The notes: generated by a model not told the origin, from the letters alone. DNA of 64,000 bases from JABAQJ01 sp046327745 (GCA_046327745.1 JAXLXV010000010.1:62001-126000), one strand, 5' to 3'. Positions 9,540 to 18,846 are shown, counted from the stretch's first letter. Program-made: numbers and translations.

Positions 9540-10225
9540 CGGGCGGCCATCCCTCGCGGCCCATCGTCGCCGAGGGCATCGGCTCGGCGTTGTTGTTGGC
9601 GGCTGTGGTCGGGTCGGGCATCATGGGAGAACAGCTGGCGGGCGGGAACGCGGCGATCGCGCTTTTGGCGAACACCCTCGCCACAGTGGCCACCCTTCTG
9701 GCGCTCATTCTCACCTTTGGGCCGATCTCTGGCGCGCACTTCAATCCCGCGGTCACCATCGCCATCGCCGCGCGGGGTGGAGTTCCATGGCGGACGGTCC
9801 CGGGCTACCTGGCGGCACAATTCGGCGGTGCCATCGTCGGCGTCTGGGTGGCCCATCTGATGTTTGGCCTTCCCCTGGTGCAAACTTCGGCGCACACGCG
9901 CACCGGCGTGGGTCAGTGGGTCGGTGAGTTCGTGGCGACGTTCGTCCTACTTTCGGCCATCTGGAGCACGAGCCGACATCGGCCACAGGCGACGCCCGTT
10001 GCTGTTGCAGCTGCCATTGCCGGCGCGTACTGGTTCACGTCGTCCACTTCATTCGCGAATCCTGCCGTCACGCTGGCTCGCACGCTGAGTGACACGTTCG
10101 CTGGCATTCGTCCAATGGACGCGCCGCCGTTCATAGTCGCCCAAGCACTTGGCGCCGCCGCCGCCACCTGGCTGTTCAGATGGTTGGAGCTGCCGCCGGT
10201 GAGTGCCGACGTGCACGCCCCGTGA
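9536..10225 (+). CDS. MIP-family aquaglyceroporin, AqpS-like arsenite channel
   Basis: This is a 229-residue inner-membrane channel of the aquaporin/GlpF family with about six membrane spans and two NPA half-helices (residues 70-72 in HFNPAVT and 175-177 in FANPAVT). The residue after the second NPA is valine, where most aquaporins have the selectivity-filter arginine, so the pore is expected to be wider and less water-selective. Overlap with arsC makes downhill arsenite exit the best functional guess, as known for AqpS-type channels. GTG start, translationally coupled. It could also pass other small uncharged solutes. Confidence 0.85.
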   Translation: MTGGHPSRPIVAEGIGSALLLAAVVGSGIMGEQLAGGNAAIALLANTLATVATLLALILTFGPISGAHFNPAVTIAIAARGGVPWRTVPGYLAAQFGGAIVGVWVAHLMFGLPLVQTSAHTRTGVGQWVGEFVATFVLLSAIWSTSRHRPQATPVAVAAAIAGAYWFTSSTSFANPAVTLARTLSDTFAGIRPMDAPPFIVAQALGAAAATWLFRWLELPPVSADVHAP

Positions 10226-10306
10226 GGGCCTAGAGTCCCGTGACTGGTCCAACCCAGGCACTCGTCCGATTGCAAGGACCACGCCCGGCTACGCGATCCT
10301 CCCTGA

Positions 10307-12175
10307 CTACGGCACGGTCCGCTCCCGAAGCACCTGCATCACTACGCGCGAACTCGCCTGCGGCGTGCGATAGACGCGCTGACTCGCCTTCCGGAAGTCC
10401 TTCTCCTTGGCCGCGTAGATATTCGTGAAGGTCTGCGGATTCCGGTCCACCAGCGGGAACCAGCTTCCTTGCACCTGCACCAGCATGCGGTGCCCGCGCT
10501 TGAAGGTGTGAAAGACATCCGGCATCACAAAGTCCAGCTGCGTCACCGCGCCCGGCGTGAGCGGCTGCGGCGTCGTGAAGCTCTTTCGGAACTTGGCGCG
10601 CACCACGTCGCCGCGCACGAGTTCCTGTAGTCCATCGGGGTGTACATCGATCAGCTTCACCACCCAGTCGCCGTCGGTGCCGGTGGTGGAGACAAAGAGG
10701 GTGGGGCTGACGGGGCCGGCGATGGTGACGTCCTGTGTCAGCACATCGCCGCGATAGCTCACGACGTCCGGACGTGCTTCGCCGAAGCGCTGGTCCTGCG
10801 CCATGTAGTCGGGATCCATGTCCGTCCCCTTGGGTCCCGTGAATGGCACCGGGTTCGCCGGGTCAGTCACCCACTCCTCGAAGGGCGTCTGGCTCTCCGT
10901 GCGCGGAGGCTCGTCGGTGAGGGTGTGGTTGGCGTTCAGGTAGATCGCCTGCGTCGCACTTTCCTTTGGCGGCCATTGATCGAACGTGCGCCACTTGTTC
11001 GCCCCGGTCTCGTACACCCACGCCTTCGGATGCTTCGCCAGAGACTGACCCTTCAGGTGCGACTCGAAGAAGGGGAGAAGGATTTCGCGCTGGTAGTAGT
11101 CCGACGTGCGCTCGCCGAACGACAGCGCCCCCACGGCTACCCCCGAATCGCGAGCCCACTGACCGTGATACCACGGGCCAATGACCACGGCGTTGTCGGT
11201 GGACGGGCTCTGCTTCTCAATGGTCTCGAACAGGTGCAGGGCACCGTAGAAGTTGTTGGCGTCGTACCACCCGCCAACGGTGAGCACTGCGGGGGCGATC
11301 GCCTTCACGTGAGGCAGCAGGTTGCGCGCCTTCCAGAAGTCATCGTAGCTGCCGTGACGCATCATGTCCGTCCATCCCGGCGACTGTCCCTTGAGGTACT
11401 TGCGATCGGCGTTGGCCAGCGAGCCTAACGACAAGAAGAACGCATAGCCGTCGTCGGTCCCGAAATCGAACGGCTTCCCGCAGCTCATGGATGTCCCGGT
11501 CCCACGCCGGCCGCATGCTGCCATGAAGTTGAAGGTGGACGTGAGGAAGAAGGCTCCGTTGTGGTGGGTATCGTCGCCCAGGAACCAATCGGTCTGCGGT
11601 GCCTGCGGGGAAACGGCCTTGAGCGCCCGGTGCGCATTGATCATTCCGGCAGCTGCAAAGAACCCGCCGTAGGAAATCCCCCAAAGGCCAACGCGCCCGT
11701 TGTTACGCGGCACGTTCTTCAGCAACCAGTCGATGGTGTCGTAAGTGTCGGTGCTCTCATCGACGTCCTTCGGTCCGCGCTTGACGTCTTTGTGAGGCGT
11801 CATGTGCTCGAATCGCCCTTCGGAGTGGTAGCGGCCGCGTACGTCCTGTGTGACGAAGACGTAGCCGGCCTCGGGAAAGCGCGGTCCTGGTCCCAGATAG
11901 CGCGGATACGCAGTTGGTCCGTACGGGCCCGCGCTGTACGGCGTGCGGGTGAGCAGGATGGGGTACGTTCGGGTGCTGTCCTTGGGCGTATAGATGGCCG
12001 TGAACAGCTTCACCCCATCGCGCATGGTGATGAACGACTCGCGCTTGTCGTAGTGGGCGGGGATGTAGCTGGTGTCGGCGCGTGTCGACTGTGCGATCGC
12101 CTGCGAAGCCGCGCTGCCAAGCGCGCCGCACATCACCAGGCCAACCAGGAGGCGCGCGCGAATCATGGGGTTCAT
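10307..12175 (-). CDS. Secreted CocE/NonD-family hydrolase (peptidase S15-like)
   Basis: This is an alpha/beta-hydrolase of about 622 residues with an N-terminal signal peptide (start chosen at MNPMIRARLL, with cleavage near AIAQ). The nucleophile elbow is GISYGG with serine near residue 168. YDANNFYGAL and WYHGQW carry the likely acid and histidine. The C-terminal third is the jelly-roll PepX_C domain (VSPTLFVSTTGTDGDWVVKL, HRMLVQVQGSWFPLVDRN). The family includes X-Pro dipeptidyl-peptidases, cocaine esterase and glutaryl-7-ACA acylases, so the reaction (peptide, ester or amide) cannot be settled from sequence. Export suggests scavenging. An upstream in-frame start adds 24 residues that do not fit a signal peptide. 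Confidence 0.85.
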   Translation of the reverse strand: MNPMIRARLLVGLVMCGALGSAASQAIAQSTRADTSYIPAHYDKRESFITMRDGVKLFTAIYTPKDSTRTYPILLTRTPYSAGPYGPTAYPRYLGPGPRFPEAGYVFVTQDVRGRYHSEGRFEHMTPHKDVKRGPKDVDESTDTYDTIDWLLKNVPRNNGRVGLWGISYGGFFAAAGMINAHRALKAVSPQAPQTDWFLGDDTHHNGAFFLTSTFNFMAACGRRGTGTSMSCGKPFDFGTDDGYAFFLSLGSLANADRKYLKGQSPGWTDMMRHGSYDDFWKARNLLPHVKAIAPAVLTVGGWYDANNFYGALHLFETIEKQSPSTDNAVVIGPWYHGQWARDSGVAVGALSFGERTSDYYQREILLPFFESHLKGQSLAKHPKAWVYETGANKWRTFDQWPPKESATQAIYLNANHTLTDEPPRTESQTPFEEWVTDPANPVPFTGPKGTDMDPDYMAQDQRFGEARPDVVSYRGDVLTQDVTIAGPVSPTLFVSTTGTDGDWVVKLIDVHPDGLQELVRGDVVRAKFRKSFTTPQPLTPGAVTQLDFVMPDVFHTFKRGHRMLVQVQGSWFPLVDRNPQTFTNIYAAKEKDFRKASQRVYRTPQASSRVVMQVLRERTVP

Positions 12176-12405
12176 CGAAGCTGGGTCAGGGAGCGGGAAA
12201 GCGGGGGAGCGGAGTTCTTCCTTCTTAATGAACTGGCCACGCAACACCTAACATACTGTCAACGTTGCAGAGCGCTGGCCAGACGCCGTGCTTCAGGCCT
12301 CCCGTGTCCCTCACAAGGACTTCGCGACGATCGAGGTTTCAGCACGACCCCTCCGCATCCCAGTCTGCCGGACAGTGCCCTTGGCGTGGAGTATCTTATC
12401 CCTTC

Positions 12406-13110
12406 GTGAGCCAATTCCCCGCGACCCGCATATCTCTGGTGGCTGGGCTGCACAGCGATCAGACCGCCGTGCGGGAGCGCGCCATGGAGTTGGTCGCGCG
12501 CGCGTATCGTGAGCCGATCGTGACCGTGCTGCAGCACCAATGGTCCCTCGCGCGCGCCGACGCCGAGGACCTGGCCCATGACTTTTTTGAACAGGCGCTC
12601 TCCAAGCACTGGTTGGAGCGCTTTGATCCTGAACGCGGACGCTTCCGCACCTTTCTGCGCTCGTGCCTGTTTGCGTACGCCAGCACGGCGCACGAAGCCC
12701 AGACACGGCTCAAACGCGGTGGCGGCACGCGCCAGGTGTCCCTGGACGATGTGGACCTTCACACCACCGTCGCTCCTGAGGTCGAATCCCTGTTCGATCG
12801 AGAATGGACGCGCGCGGTGTTGGAGCTGTCGATGGACGCCCTGCAGCAGGAATGCCAACGCGAAGGGAAGGAGCCTGCGCTGGCCGTGTTCATCGCCCGA
12901 GACGTGCAGGGCGCCGAGCAATCATCGCCGCCCAGCTACCAGGAACTGGCCGACCGCTTCGACGTGCCGCCGACGCAGGTGACGAACTACCTGAACTGGG
13001 CCAGACGACGCTTTCGGCATCACGTGCTGGAAACACTTCGCGCCCTCACAGGCACCGACGACGAATTCCGCGCCGAGGCGCGTTCACTGTTGGGAGTCGA
13101 CCTCACATGA
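12406..13110 (+). CDS. ECF-type sigma factor coupled to a kinase
   Basis: This 234-residue sigma-70-like factor has a region 2 (ADAEDLAHDFFEQAL, then RFDPERGRFRTFL) and a region 4 helix-turn-helix (SYQELADRFDVPPTQVTNYL) but no region 1 or 3. The DLAHDFF variant resembles ECF factors found next to Ser/Thr kinases in Planctomycetes and Gemmatimonadota. The GTG start at 12406 is preferred because upstream in-frame residues look non-coding. The stop codon overlaps the ATG of the kinase gene (ATGA), so the two proteins are probably made together. No anti-sigma factor is adjacent, so the kinase is the candidate regulator. Confidence 0.8.
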   Translation: MSQFPATRISLVAGLHSDQTAVRERAMELVARAYREPIVTVLQHQWSLARADAEDLAHDFFEQALSKHWLERFDPERGRFRTFLRSCLFAYASTAHEAQTRLKRGGGTRQVSLDDVDLHTTVAPEVESLFDREWTRAVLELSMDALQQECQREGKEPALAVFIARDVQGAEQSSPPSYQELADRFDVPPTQVTNYLNWARRRFRHHVLETLRALTGTDDEFRAEARSLLGVDLT

Positions 13111-14051
13111 AATTGACCGATGCCGCGGTCCGGCACCTGCGCGATGCTATCGACGCACCAGACGCCGGGGCGCGCTATGACATCGGCTCCCTGCTGGGCC
13201 GCGGTGGCATGGGGGCTGTGTATCAGGCCACCGACCACGTGTTGGCTCGCGACGTGGCACTCAAGGTGCTCTCGCTGGACGCCGAGTCCGACGCACTGTC
13301 GCAACGACTGACGCGCGAGGCACGCATCCTCGCGCAGCTCGAACATCCCGGCATCGTCGCCGTGCACGATGCTGGCGTGCTAGCTGACGGGCGGCCATTT
13401 TACGTCATGCGGCTGGTCCGTGGAACGTGGATCGACGCGCGGGCGCGCACTTTGGGTATTGGCGAGGTGTTGCGCCTGTTCCTGCGCGCCTGCGAGGCGG
13501 TGGCCTTCGCCCACGCGCGCGGCGTGATTCATCGCGACCTCACGCCACGCAACGTGATGGTTGGCGAATACGGCGAGGTCCTCGTACTCGACTGGGGCGT
13601 CGCCTCGGCGGTTCGCGACAAGGACGCGGCGGACCCCGACGGCGCTCGGCTCGGCTATCGAAGCGAACCGGGAGTGGTTGTGGGCACGCCGGGATTCATG
13701 GCACCTGAGCAGGCCTTGGGTGCGGCGGCACAGATCGACGATCGTGTGGATGTCTTTGGACTCGGCGCGATTTTGCGGGTCTTGGTGTCCGAGCATTCGT
13801 TCCCGAATGCGCGTTCACTCACGGCGATCGTGGAGCGGGCTACCGCTCCGGAGCCTGGGATGCGCTATGCCACCGTGAACGAGCTGGCGGACGATGTGCG
13901 CCGGTGGTTGGATGGCGAGGCGGTGAGTGCGTACCGGGAGGGGCCGTTGGAGCGCATGGCGCGGTTCTATCAACGCAACAAGACGCTGATCCTGCTGCTG
14001 GCGGCGTATGCGGTGGTTCGCGTGGTGATTCTGTTGTGGCGCGGTGTGTAA
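13107..14051 (+). CDS. Ser/Thr protein kinase with non-canonical catalytic loop
   Basis: This is a 314-residue Hanks-type kinase. The P-loop is GRGGMGAVY (31-39), the ATP lysine is Lys53 and Glu71 is the likely salt-bridge partner. The catalytic loop reads HRDLTPRN (142-149), where Asp144 and Asn149 are kept but the usual lysine is threonine. The DFG motif is DWG (162-164), and GTPGFMAPEQ marks the activation segment. One membrane span closes the protein (about 293-311), and no extracellular sensor follows. The gene overlaps the sigma-factor stop by 4 bp. Phosphorylation of the sigma factor is an inference from coupling. Confidence 0.88.
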   Translation: MKLTDAAVRHLRDAIDAPDAGARYDIGSLLGRGGMGAVYQATDHVLARDVALKVLSLDAESDALSQRLTREARILAQLEHPGIVAVHDAGVLADGRPFYVMRLVRGTWIDARARTLGIGEVLRLFLRACEAVAFAHARGVIHRDLTPRNVMVGEYGEVLVLDWGVASAVRDKDAADPDGARLGYRSEPGVVVGTPGFMAPEQALGAAAQIDDRVDVFGLGAILRVLVSEHSFPNARSLTAIVERATAPEPGMRYATVNELADDVRRWLDGEAVSAYREGPLERMARFYQRNKTLILLLAAYAVVRVVILLWRGV

Positions 14052-14123
14052 TGGCGGGACATGCCAGGACCTAACAGGTGGTCGAGGGGCCATGCCGGCG
14101 TCTCATCAACATACGGAGAGTGT

Positions 14124-14492
14124 ATGAAGAAGCCTTTGCTGGGACTGTTGGCTGGCGGCGCCTTAGGAGTGGTGGACGGCCTGACGGCACTGGTGTCTGC
14201 CCCGGAAGTCGCGCCAGGGATCGTGGGGATTGTCCTCGGCTCCATGGCCAAGGGGCTGGTGGCCGGCGTCCTGATCGGTTGGTTCGCCCGCAAGGTGAAC
14301 AACCTCGCGGCAGGGATCTTGTTTGGGCTGGCGATGGGGGCCCTGTTCGCCTTGCCATTTGCGTTAGGCACGGATCCCAACACCGGGAAGCAGTACTTCT
14401 GGGAGATCTTGATCCCGGGCTCCATGGTCGGGTTGATCGTGGGGTTCCTGACGCAGCGCTACGGTGTGCGAGTGCCGGCTCCCGCCAGGTGA
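14124..14492 (+). CDS. Small hydrophobic membrane protein, function unknown
   Basis: This 122-residue protein has four likely membrane helices (LLGLLAGGALGVVDGL, IVGIVLGSMAKGLVAGVLIG, ILFGLAMGALFALPFAL, IPGSMVGLIVGFLT). The glycine-rich helices recall GlsB/transglycosylase-associated small membrane proteins, but no family is certain. The start at 14124 follows CGGAGAG. It lies 72 bp after the kinase on the same strand and may share its transcript. Confidence 0.65.
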   Translation: MKKPLLGLLAGGALGVVDGLTALVSAPEVAPGIVGIVLGSMAKGLVAGVLIGWFARKVNNLAAGILFGLAMGALFALPFALGTDPNTGKQYFWEILIPGSMVGLIVGFLTQRYGVRVPAPAR

Positions 14493-14538
14493 CGGGAAAG
14501 GAGGTGCCGGTACGATGACAGCTGACGGCCGGCAGCTC

Positions 14539-15183
14539 CTACCAGTCGGACTCTCCGGTCCGCACGATGCCCCGTTCAATCGCCACGGTGACCGCCGCGG
14601 TGCGATCATCCACGCCGAGTTTAGCGAAGATGTGGAGCAGGTGCGTCTTCACCGTGGCTTCGCCGATCTGCAGTTCACGGGCGATGATCTTGTTGCTGGT
14701 ACCTCGCGCGACGTGCCGCAGCACTTCGATCTCCCGCGCGCTGAGCACACGCCCGTCGCCGCCGCGCGAGCGACGCACCAGCCGCGAGGCGACGGAGGGG
14801 GAGAGTACCGACTGACCGACCGCGGTGGCCCGGATGGCGCGGAACAGCTCATCGCGGGGCGTCTCCTTAAGTAGGTAGCCGGTGGCGCCGGCTTCGATGG
14901 CGCGCAGTACATCGGCGTCGGTTTCGTAGGTCGTCAGGACCAGCACGTTGGTCGAGGGCGACAGGCGCTTGATCTCGCGGGTGGTCCCGACGCCGTCCAA
15001 GAGTGGCATGCGAAGGTCCACCAGCACGACCTGCGGCCGATGGGTCCGCACCAGCTCCAACGCTTCCTGTCCGTTGGAGGCTTCCCCGATGACTTCGAAG
15101 TCGGGCTGTGAGGCCAGCAGGCCTTGAAGTCCGGCGCGCACGATCGGGTGATCGTCGGCGATGACGAGTCGAATGCGCGTCAT
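14539..15183 (-). CDS. NarL/FixJ-family response regulator
   Basis: This is a 214-residue two-component regulator. The receiver domain (1-120) has the acidic pair Asp10/Asp11, the phospho-acceptor Asp56 in LVDLRMP and the conserved lysine in YLLKE. The C-terminal LuxR-type helix-turn-helix (about 148-200) reads LSAREIEVLRHVARGTSNK. The start overlaps the histidine-kinase stop by 4 bp, so this pair is a cognate system. Target genes are not apparent. Confidence 0.92.
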   Translation of the reverse strand: MTRIRLVIADDHPIVRAGLQGLLASQPDFEVIGEASNGQEALELVRTHRPQVVLVDLRMPLLDGVGTTREIKRLSPSTNVLVLTTYETDADVLRAIEAGATGYLLKETPRDELFRAIRATAVGQSVLSPSVASRLVRRSRGGDGRVLSAREIEVLRHVARGTSNKIIARELQIGEATVKTHLLHIFAKLGVDDRTAAVTVAIERGIVRTGESDW

Positions 15184-16439
15184 GTCTCCATCCGACGGAA
15201 CACCGGCAACTCGGCGGTATGGAGCATCGGAATGGCGACAGTGAGCGTCGTCCCTTCGCCGCGTTCGCTCTCGATGGTGACCGATCCGTGGAGCAGCTCC
15301 ACCCGTTCACGCATGGCGCGGAGCCCAAAGGAGCCGTTGGTGGTGAGCGTGCCGGTGTTGGCGACGTCGAACCCAATGCCGTCATCGCGAACATCGAGCA
15401 TGACCACATCATCCATATAGGAGAGCGTCACCGTCGCGGCGTGTGCGCTGGCGTGCTTGCGCACGTTCGCCAGTCCCTCCTGCAGCGCCCGGAAGATGGT
15501 GATCTCCGCTTCGGGATGGAGCGGCGCGGGAGTCCCCGTCACCGTGCTGGTCACGGGCATGGCGGTACGCTCGGCCGTCTGTGCACACCAGCGAGCGACG
15601 GCCTCTGGTAGTTCGACGTGTTCCAGGAGTTCGGGTCGCAGCGAGGCCATGACGCGCCGAGTGTCGTCCAGACTCTCGCGGGCGATGGCGCGGGCACGTT
15701 GCATCTGCACGCGGGTTTCGACGGCTGGTTCGGGGAGCATCTGCTCCGCGGTCTCTAGGTGCATCACCACCGCGCTCAATCCCTGCGTGAGCGTGTCGTG
15801 CAGTTCGCGCGTGATGCGCTGGCGTTCGTCCATGGTGCCCGCGTGATGCGCCGCGCGCGCCAATTCCGCGCGGGTGGCTTGCAGTTCCATGGCCAGTCGC
15901 TCGCGATTGTCCGCCAGCCGCACCACGCGCCGCAAGAAGATGCCGATCACGGCGGCGAGTAACGCACGCGAGAGCAGAAAGGCGAGGAGTTCGGTGGAGG
16001 AGAGGGTCGCGTGCTCGCCGCCGAAGCGGCTTTCCCAGCCGGCATGCGCCGTCAGCAGCGCCACGGCGAGCAGTGACCAGCCAATCGGCAGGACCACAAA
16101 GAGCAGGGGAATGAAGACCAGACCCAGGAGCCAGAAGCTCATGCTAAGGTGGGTCAGGTAGATCGACAGGGAGATTGCCGCGGCCGCGAGCAGGGGGAGC
16201 GACCACTGCCGGCGCTGTGGCGAGCGATCCATCTCCGCCGTCCAGCGCCAGTACCACAGCAACAACGCGGCGACCGCCGGGAGCACACGCGTCCATTGGC
16301 TGGGTGCCAGGTGGTCGTCGAATGCCCACACCGCCAGCGACAACATCAGCGCCGCGAGCGCAAACCAGGGCCACCGGTGCATCCAGCGTCGCCAGGCGTG
16401 TGGCACCCAGGCGTCGTCGGCCAGGGATTCCACGGTCAT
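15180..16439 (-). CDS. Sensor histidine kinase, HisKA_3 (NarX-type)
   Basis: The 419-residue product has five or six membrane spans between residues 25 and 170, then a coiled linker (RLAMELQATRAELARAAHH). The HisKA_3 dimerisation helix carries the phospho-accepting His214 (RITRELHDTLTQG). The ATPase domain shows GLANVRKHA (N-box), DDGIGFD (G1) and GSFGLRAMRERV (G2). With almost no periplasmic loop it probably senses a signal in or near the membrane. It precedes and overlaps the response regulator. The start at 16439 was chosen because the upstream in-frame extension is basic and non-membranous. Confidence 0.9.
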   Translation of the reverse strand: MTVESLADDAWVPHAWRRWMHRWPWFALAALMLSLAVWAFDDHLAPSQWTRVLPAVAALLLWYWRWTAEMDRSPQRRQWSLPLLAAAAISLSIYLTHLSMSFWLLGLVFIPLLFVVLPIGWSLLAVALLTAHAGWESRFGGEHATLSSTELLAFLLSRALLAAVIGIFLRRVVRLADNRERLAMELQATRAELARAAHHAGTMDERQRITRELHDTLTQGLSAVVMHLETAEQMLPEPAVETRVQMQRARAIARESLDDTRRVMASLRPELLEHVELPEAVARWCAQTAERTAMPVTSTVTGTPAPLHPEAEITIFRALQEGLANVRKHASAHAATVTLSYMDDVVMLDVRDDGIGFDVANTGTLTTNGSFGLRAMRERVELLHGSVTIESERGEGTTLTVAIPMLHTAELPVFRRMET

Positions 16440-16643
16440 CGGCGTGCCTGAGGACAAGGGCCAGCGTGCATGCTGGAAAGTACGCGTCCCCGGGGCGGCG
16501 CGCATTGGACCAGTGGTGGAAGACGCATCCACCGATCGACGGATGGCTGGCGCTCCGATCGAGCGATACGCCGAGCCATCAGGCTGTTCTACCATCGATC
16601 ACGGGTGCAACAGCACCCAGATCCTTGACCGATGGAGGAAGCC

Positions 16644-17612
16644 ATGAAGTACGTACTGCTCGCGTCACTAGTGGTGGCCGCGGCATGCTCGGACAGCAGT
16701 GGACCGGCTCCGCAGACTCCACACACCCGATTCGTCACCGTTGCGGCTGGCATTCGGCTGGAGGTCGTCGACTACGGGGGTTCCGGCGAACCCCTCGTGC
16801 TGCTGGCCGGCAGTGGCAACACCGCCCACGTCTTCGCGACGTTCGCCTGGCGCTTCACCGATCGATACCACGTGGTCGCGCTCACACGTCGCGGCTTTGG
16901 TGCGTCCAGTAAGCCTGCCGCCGGCTACGACACGCGGACCCTGGCCGAAGACGTCCGCATCGTGCTGGACTCGCTGCGTCTGACGAAGGTCTCGATCATG
17001 GGGCACTCACTGGCCGGCGACGAAATGACCCGGTTGGCCGGCGATCACCCCGAGCGCGTGCGCAAGCTGGTCTATCTGGACGCCGCCTACGACCGTGTGG
17101 CCTTGGGGGCCATTCTGCAGGAGTTCCCACTTCCCGCGCCGCCGGCTCCATCAGCGAATGAGCTGGCGAGCAAGGAAGGTTTTGGTCGCTATGTGCAGCG
17201 GGTGCGCGGCGTGTCGATCCCCGCGGATGAGATTTCCGCGAGCTTCACCTTTGCCTCCGATGGGTCACTGGTGGGCGAAGTGACGCCGCCTGCCGTGTAT
17301 GCCGCTTTGTTAGGCAGCGAAGAGGCACCGGACTATGCTCGCGTCACCGCACCATCGCTTGGCATCTACGCTGTCGCCCAGGATGCTGGGGACGTGGTGC
17401 CCTGGCTCACGCCGGCCTCCGAAGACTGGCCCGTGGCGCAGGAAGTGTTCAGTGGCGTGTTCGCACCATTCTATGACGGCGAGCGGGCGCGATTCCGGAC
17501 CGGGGTGGCGAGGAATCAGGTGATTGAGATGCCGGCGGCGAATCACTATGTGTTCCTCTCCGATGCCGCCCAGGTGGCTAGCGCGGTCCGCTCATTCCTC
17601 CAGCAACCCTAA
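16644..17612 (+). CDS. Alpha/beta-hydrolase lipoprotein, tandem copy 1
   Basis: This 322-residue protein has a short signal ending in the lipobox AAAC, followed by SDSSGP. The hydrolase fold shows an oxyanion-type LLAGSGNTAHVF, the elbow GHSLAGDE with the nucleophile serine, and a C-terminal AANHYVFLSD histidine. Start at 16644 with GGAGGA at 16634-16639. It is followed after 16 bp by a clearly related gene, so the pair arose by local duplication. Esterase or epoxide-hydrolase-like chemistry at the membrane is likely, but the substrate is unknown. Confidence 0.83.
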   Translation: MKYVLLASLVVAAACSDSSGPAPQTPHTRFVTVAAGIRLEVVDYGGSGEPLVLLAGSGNTAHVFATFAWRFTDRYHVVALTRRGFGASSKPAAGYDTRTLAEDVRIVLDSLRLTKVSIMGHSLAGDEMTRLAGDHPERVRKLVYLDAAYDRVALGAILQEFPLPAPPAPSANELASKEGFGRYVQRVRGVSIPADEISASFTFASDGSLVGEVTPPAVYAALLGSEEAPDYARVTAPSLGIYAVAQDAGDVVPWLTPASEDWPVAQEVFSGVFAPFYDGERARFRTGVARNQVIEMPAANHYVFLSDAAQVASAVRSFLQQP

Positions 17613-17628
17613 CGACGGGAGGTGTGTC

Positions 17629-18693
17629 ATGCGGACCGCACGGATCGCAACGGCTCCCGCGCTGGTCGCCGCGCTGCTAAGCACGGCGTGCGCGCACGTG
17701 GCACCAGCCGTAGACGTCAGGCCCGCGGGTCCATCCAGCTGGATGGACTCGCGGGGGTTCCTGAACCAGCGTGTGCAGGTCAGCGACACGTGGGTGCACG
17801 TGGTTGACTATGGTGGAGTGGGCGAACCCCTGGTCTTTCTGGCGGGACTCGGCAATTCCGCCCATGTGTTCGACGACTTCGCACCACGATTCACCGATCG
17901 CTTTCATGTCTTAGCGCTCACGCGGCGCGGTTACGGTGAGTCGGGGCGGCCGGCGAGTGGTTTCGGGACGGCGCGTCTGGCTCAGGACGTGGCGGACGTG
18001 CTGGATACGTTGCAGCTGGAGCGCGCCGTCCTAGCTGGGCATTCCGTCGCCGGCGATGAGCTGACCGAACTGGGAGTCCATCACCCACGTCGCGTGCGCG
18101 CCCTGGTGTACCTGGACGCCGCTTACGACCGCCAAGGGTTTACGGGAAGGACCATGGAGCGACTGCTGCTGGGCCAACTTCCCCCGTCCATGCCACGTCC
18201 GTCGGCTCGCGATCGCAGTTCCGTGCGTGAGTACGCCGGCTACTTGGAGCGAATCTACGGCGTCCCGTGGCCGGAGAGTGAAGTGCGTGCCACGCGCCGC
18301 TTTGATAGTGGCGGCGCATATGTCGGTGATGCGAATTCTGGGATGGTGAATCTGGCGGTGGCTCGCGGGGAGCTTCCCATGCTATACGAGCGGATCACGG
18401 CGCCAACGCTGGCCATCTATGCCGTGGAGCGCCGCGTGGAGCGAGACTATCCATGGATTCAGCGCATGACCATCGGGCAGGGGAAGGCGCGGTTGCAGGC
18501 GCAGAAAGCCCAGCGCGCGGAGGAGCGATGGGAAGCCGATGGGCGAAAGCACCTGGCGAACGCGTTGCCATCGGCACGGATCGTCAAGCTGAGCGATGCG
18601 TCGCACTATCTCTTCATTTCGCACGCGGACACGGTGGAGGCAGAGATGCGTGCCTTTCTGCAGGCAGAGCGACGGCCACGCGCCGAACACTGA
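17629..18693 (+). CDS. Alpha/beta-hydrolase lipoprotein, tandem copy 2
   Basis: This 354-residue paralogue of the preceding gene shares VVDYGG.GEPLVFLAG, TRRGYGESG, GHSVAGDEL and the closing DASHYLFIS with the catalytic histidine. The signal peptide ends in the lipobox LSTAC. The start at 17629 is preferred over an upstream one, since it follows GGGAGG and begins the signal peptide. The C-terminal third has a charged insert (ARLQAQKAQRAEERWEADG) that copy 1 lacks, which suggests divergence in substrate or partner. Confidence 0.83.
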   Translation: MRTARIATAPALVAALLSTACAHVAPAVDVRPAGPSSWMDSRGFLNQRVQVSDTWVHVVDYGGVGEPLVFLAGLGNSAHVFDDFAPRFTDRFHVLALTRRGYGESGRPASGFGTARLAQDVADVLDTLQLERAVLAGHSVAGDELTELGVHHPRRVRALVYLDAAYDRQGFTGRTMERLLLGQLPPSMPRPSARDRSSVREYAGYLERIYGVPWPESEVRATRRFDSGGAYVGDANSGMVNLAVARGELPMLYERITAPTLAIYAVERRVERDYPWIQRMTIGQGKARLQAQKAQRAEERWEADGRKHLANALPSARIVKLSDASHYLFISHADTVEAEMRAFLQAERRPRAEH

Positions 18694-18806
18694 GCCAGTT
18701 CGACTGAGGAGGAGTCGGCCAGAACCTTCGAGTTCGATCAGGCCTGAGGAGCAGGGAAGCGTGGAGCGAGGCCGGGGAACGAGCCATGGCCGGGAGGCTT
18801 GACGCC

Positions 18807-18846
18807 GCGGACCGTCGGACCCATTGTGTGGGTGGCGCCGGTCCGC
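18807..18846. terminator. Strong hairpin after the hydrolase pair
   Basis: GCGGACCG (18807-18814) pairs with CGGTCCGC (18839-18846), with an inner ACCC/GGGT stem. A second perfect stem, GACTCCG/CGGAGTC, lies at 18861-18881. The about 300 bp between the hydrolase pair and the next gene hold no evident coding sequence. There is no T-run, so a structured leader is an alternative to a terminator. Confidence 0.45.
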
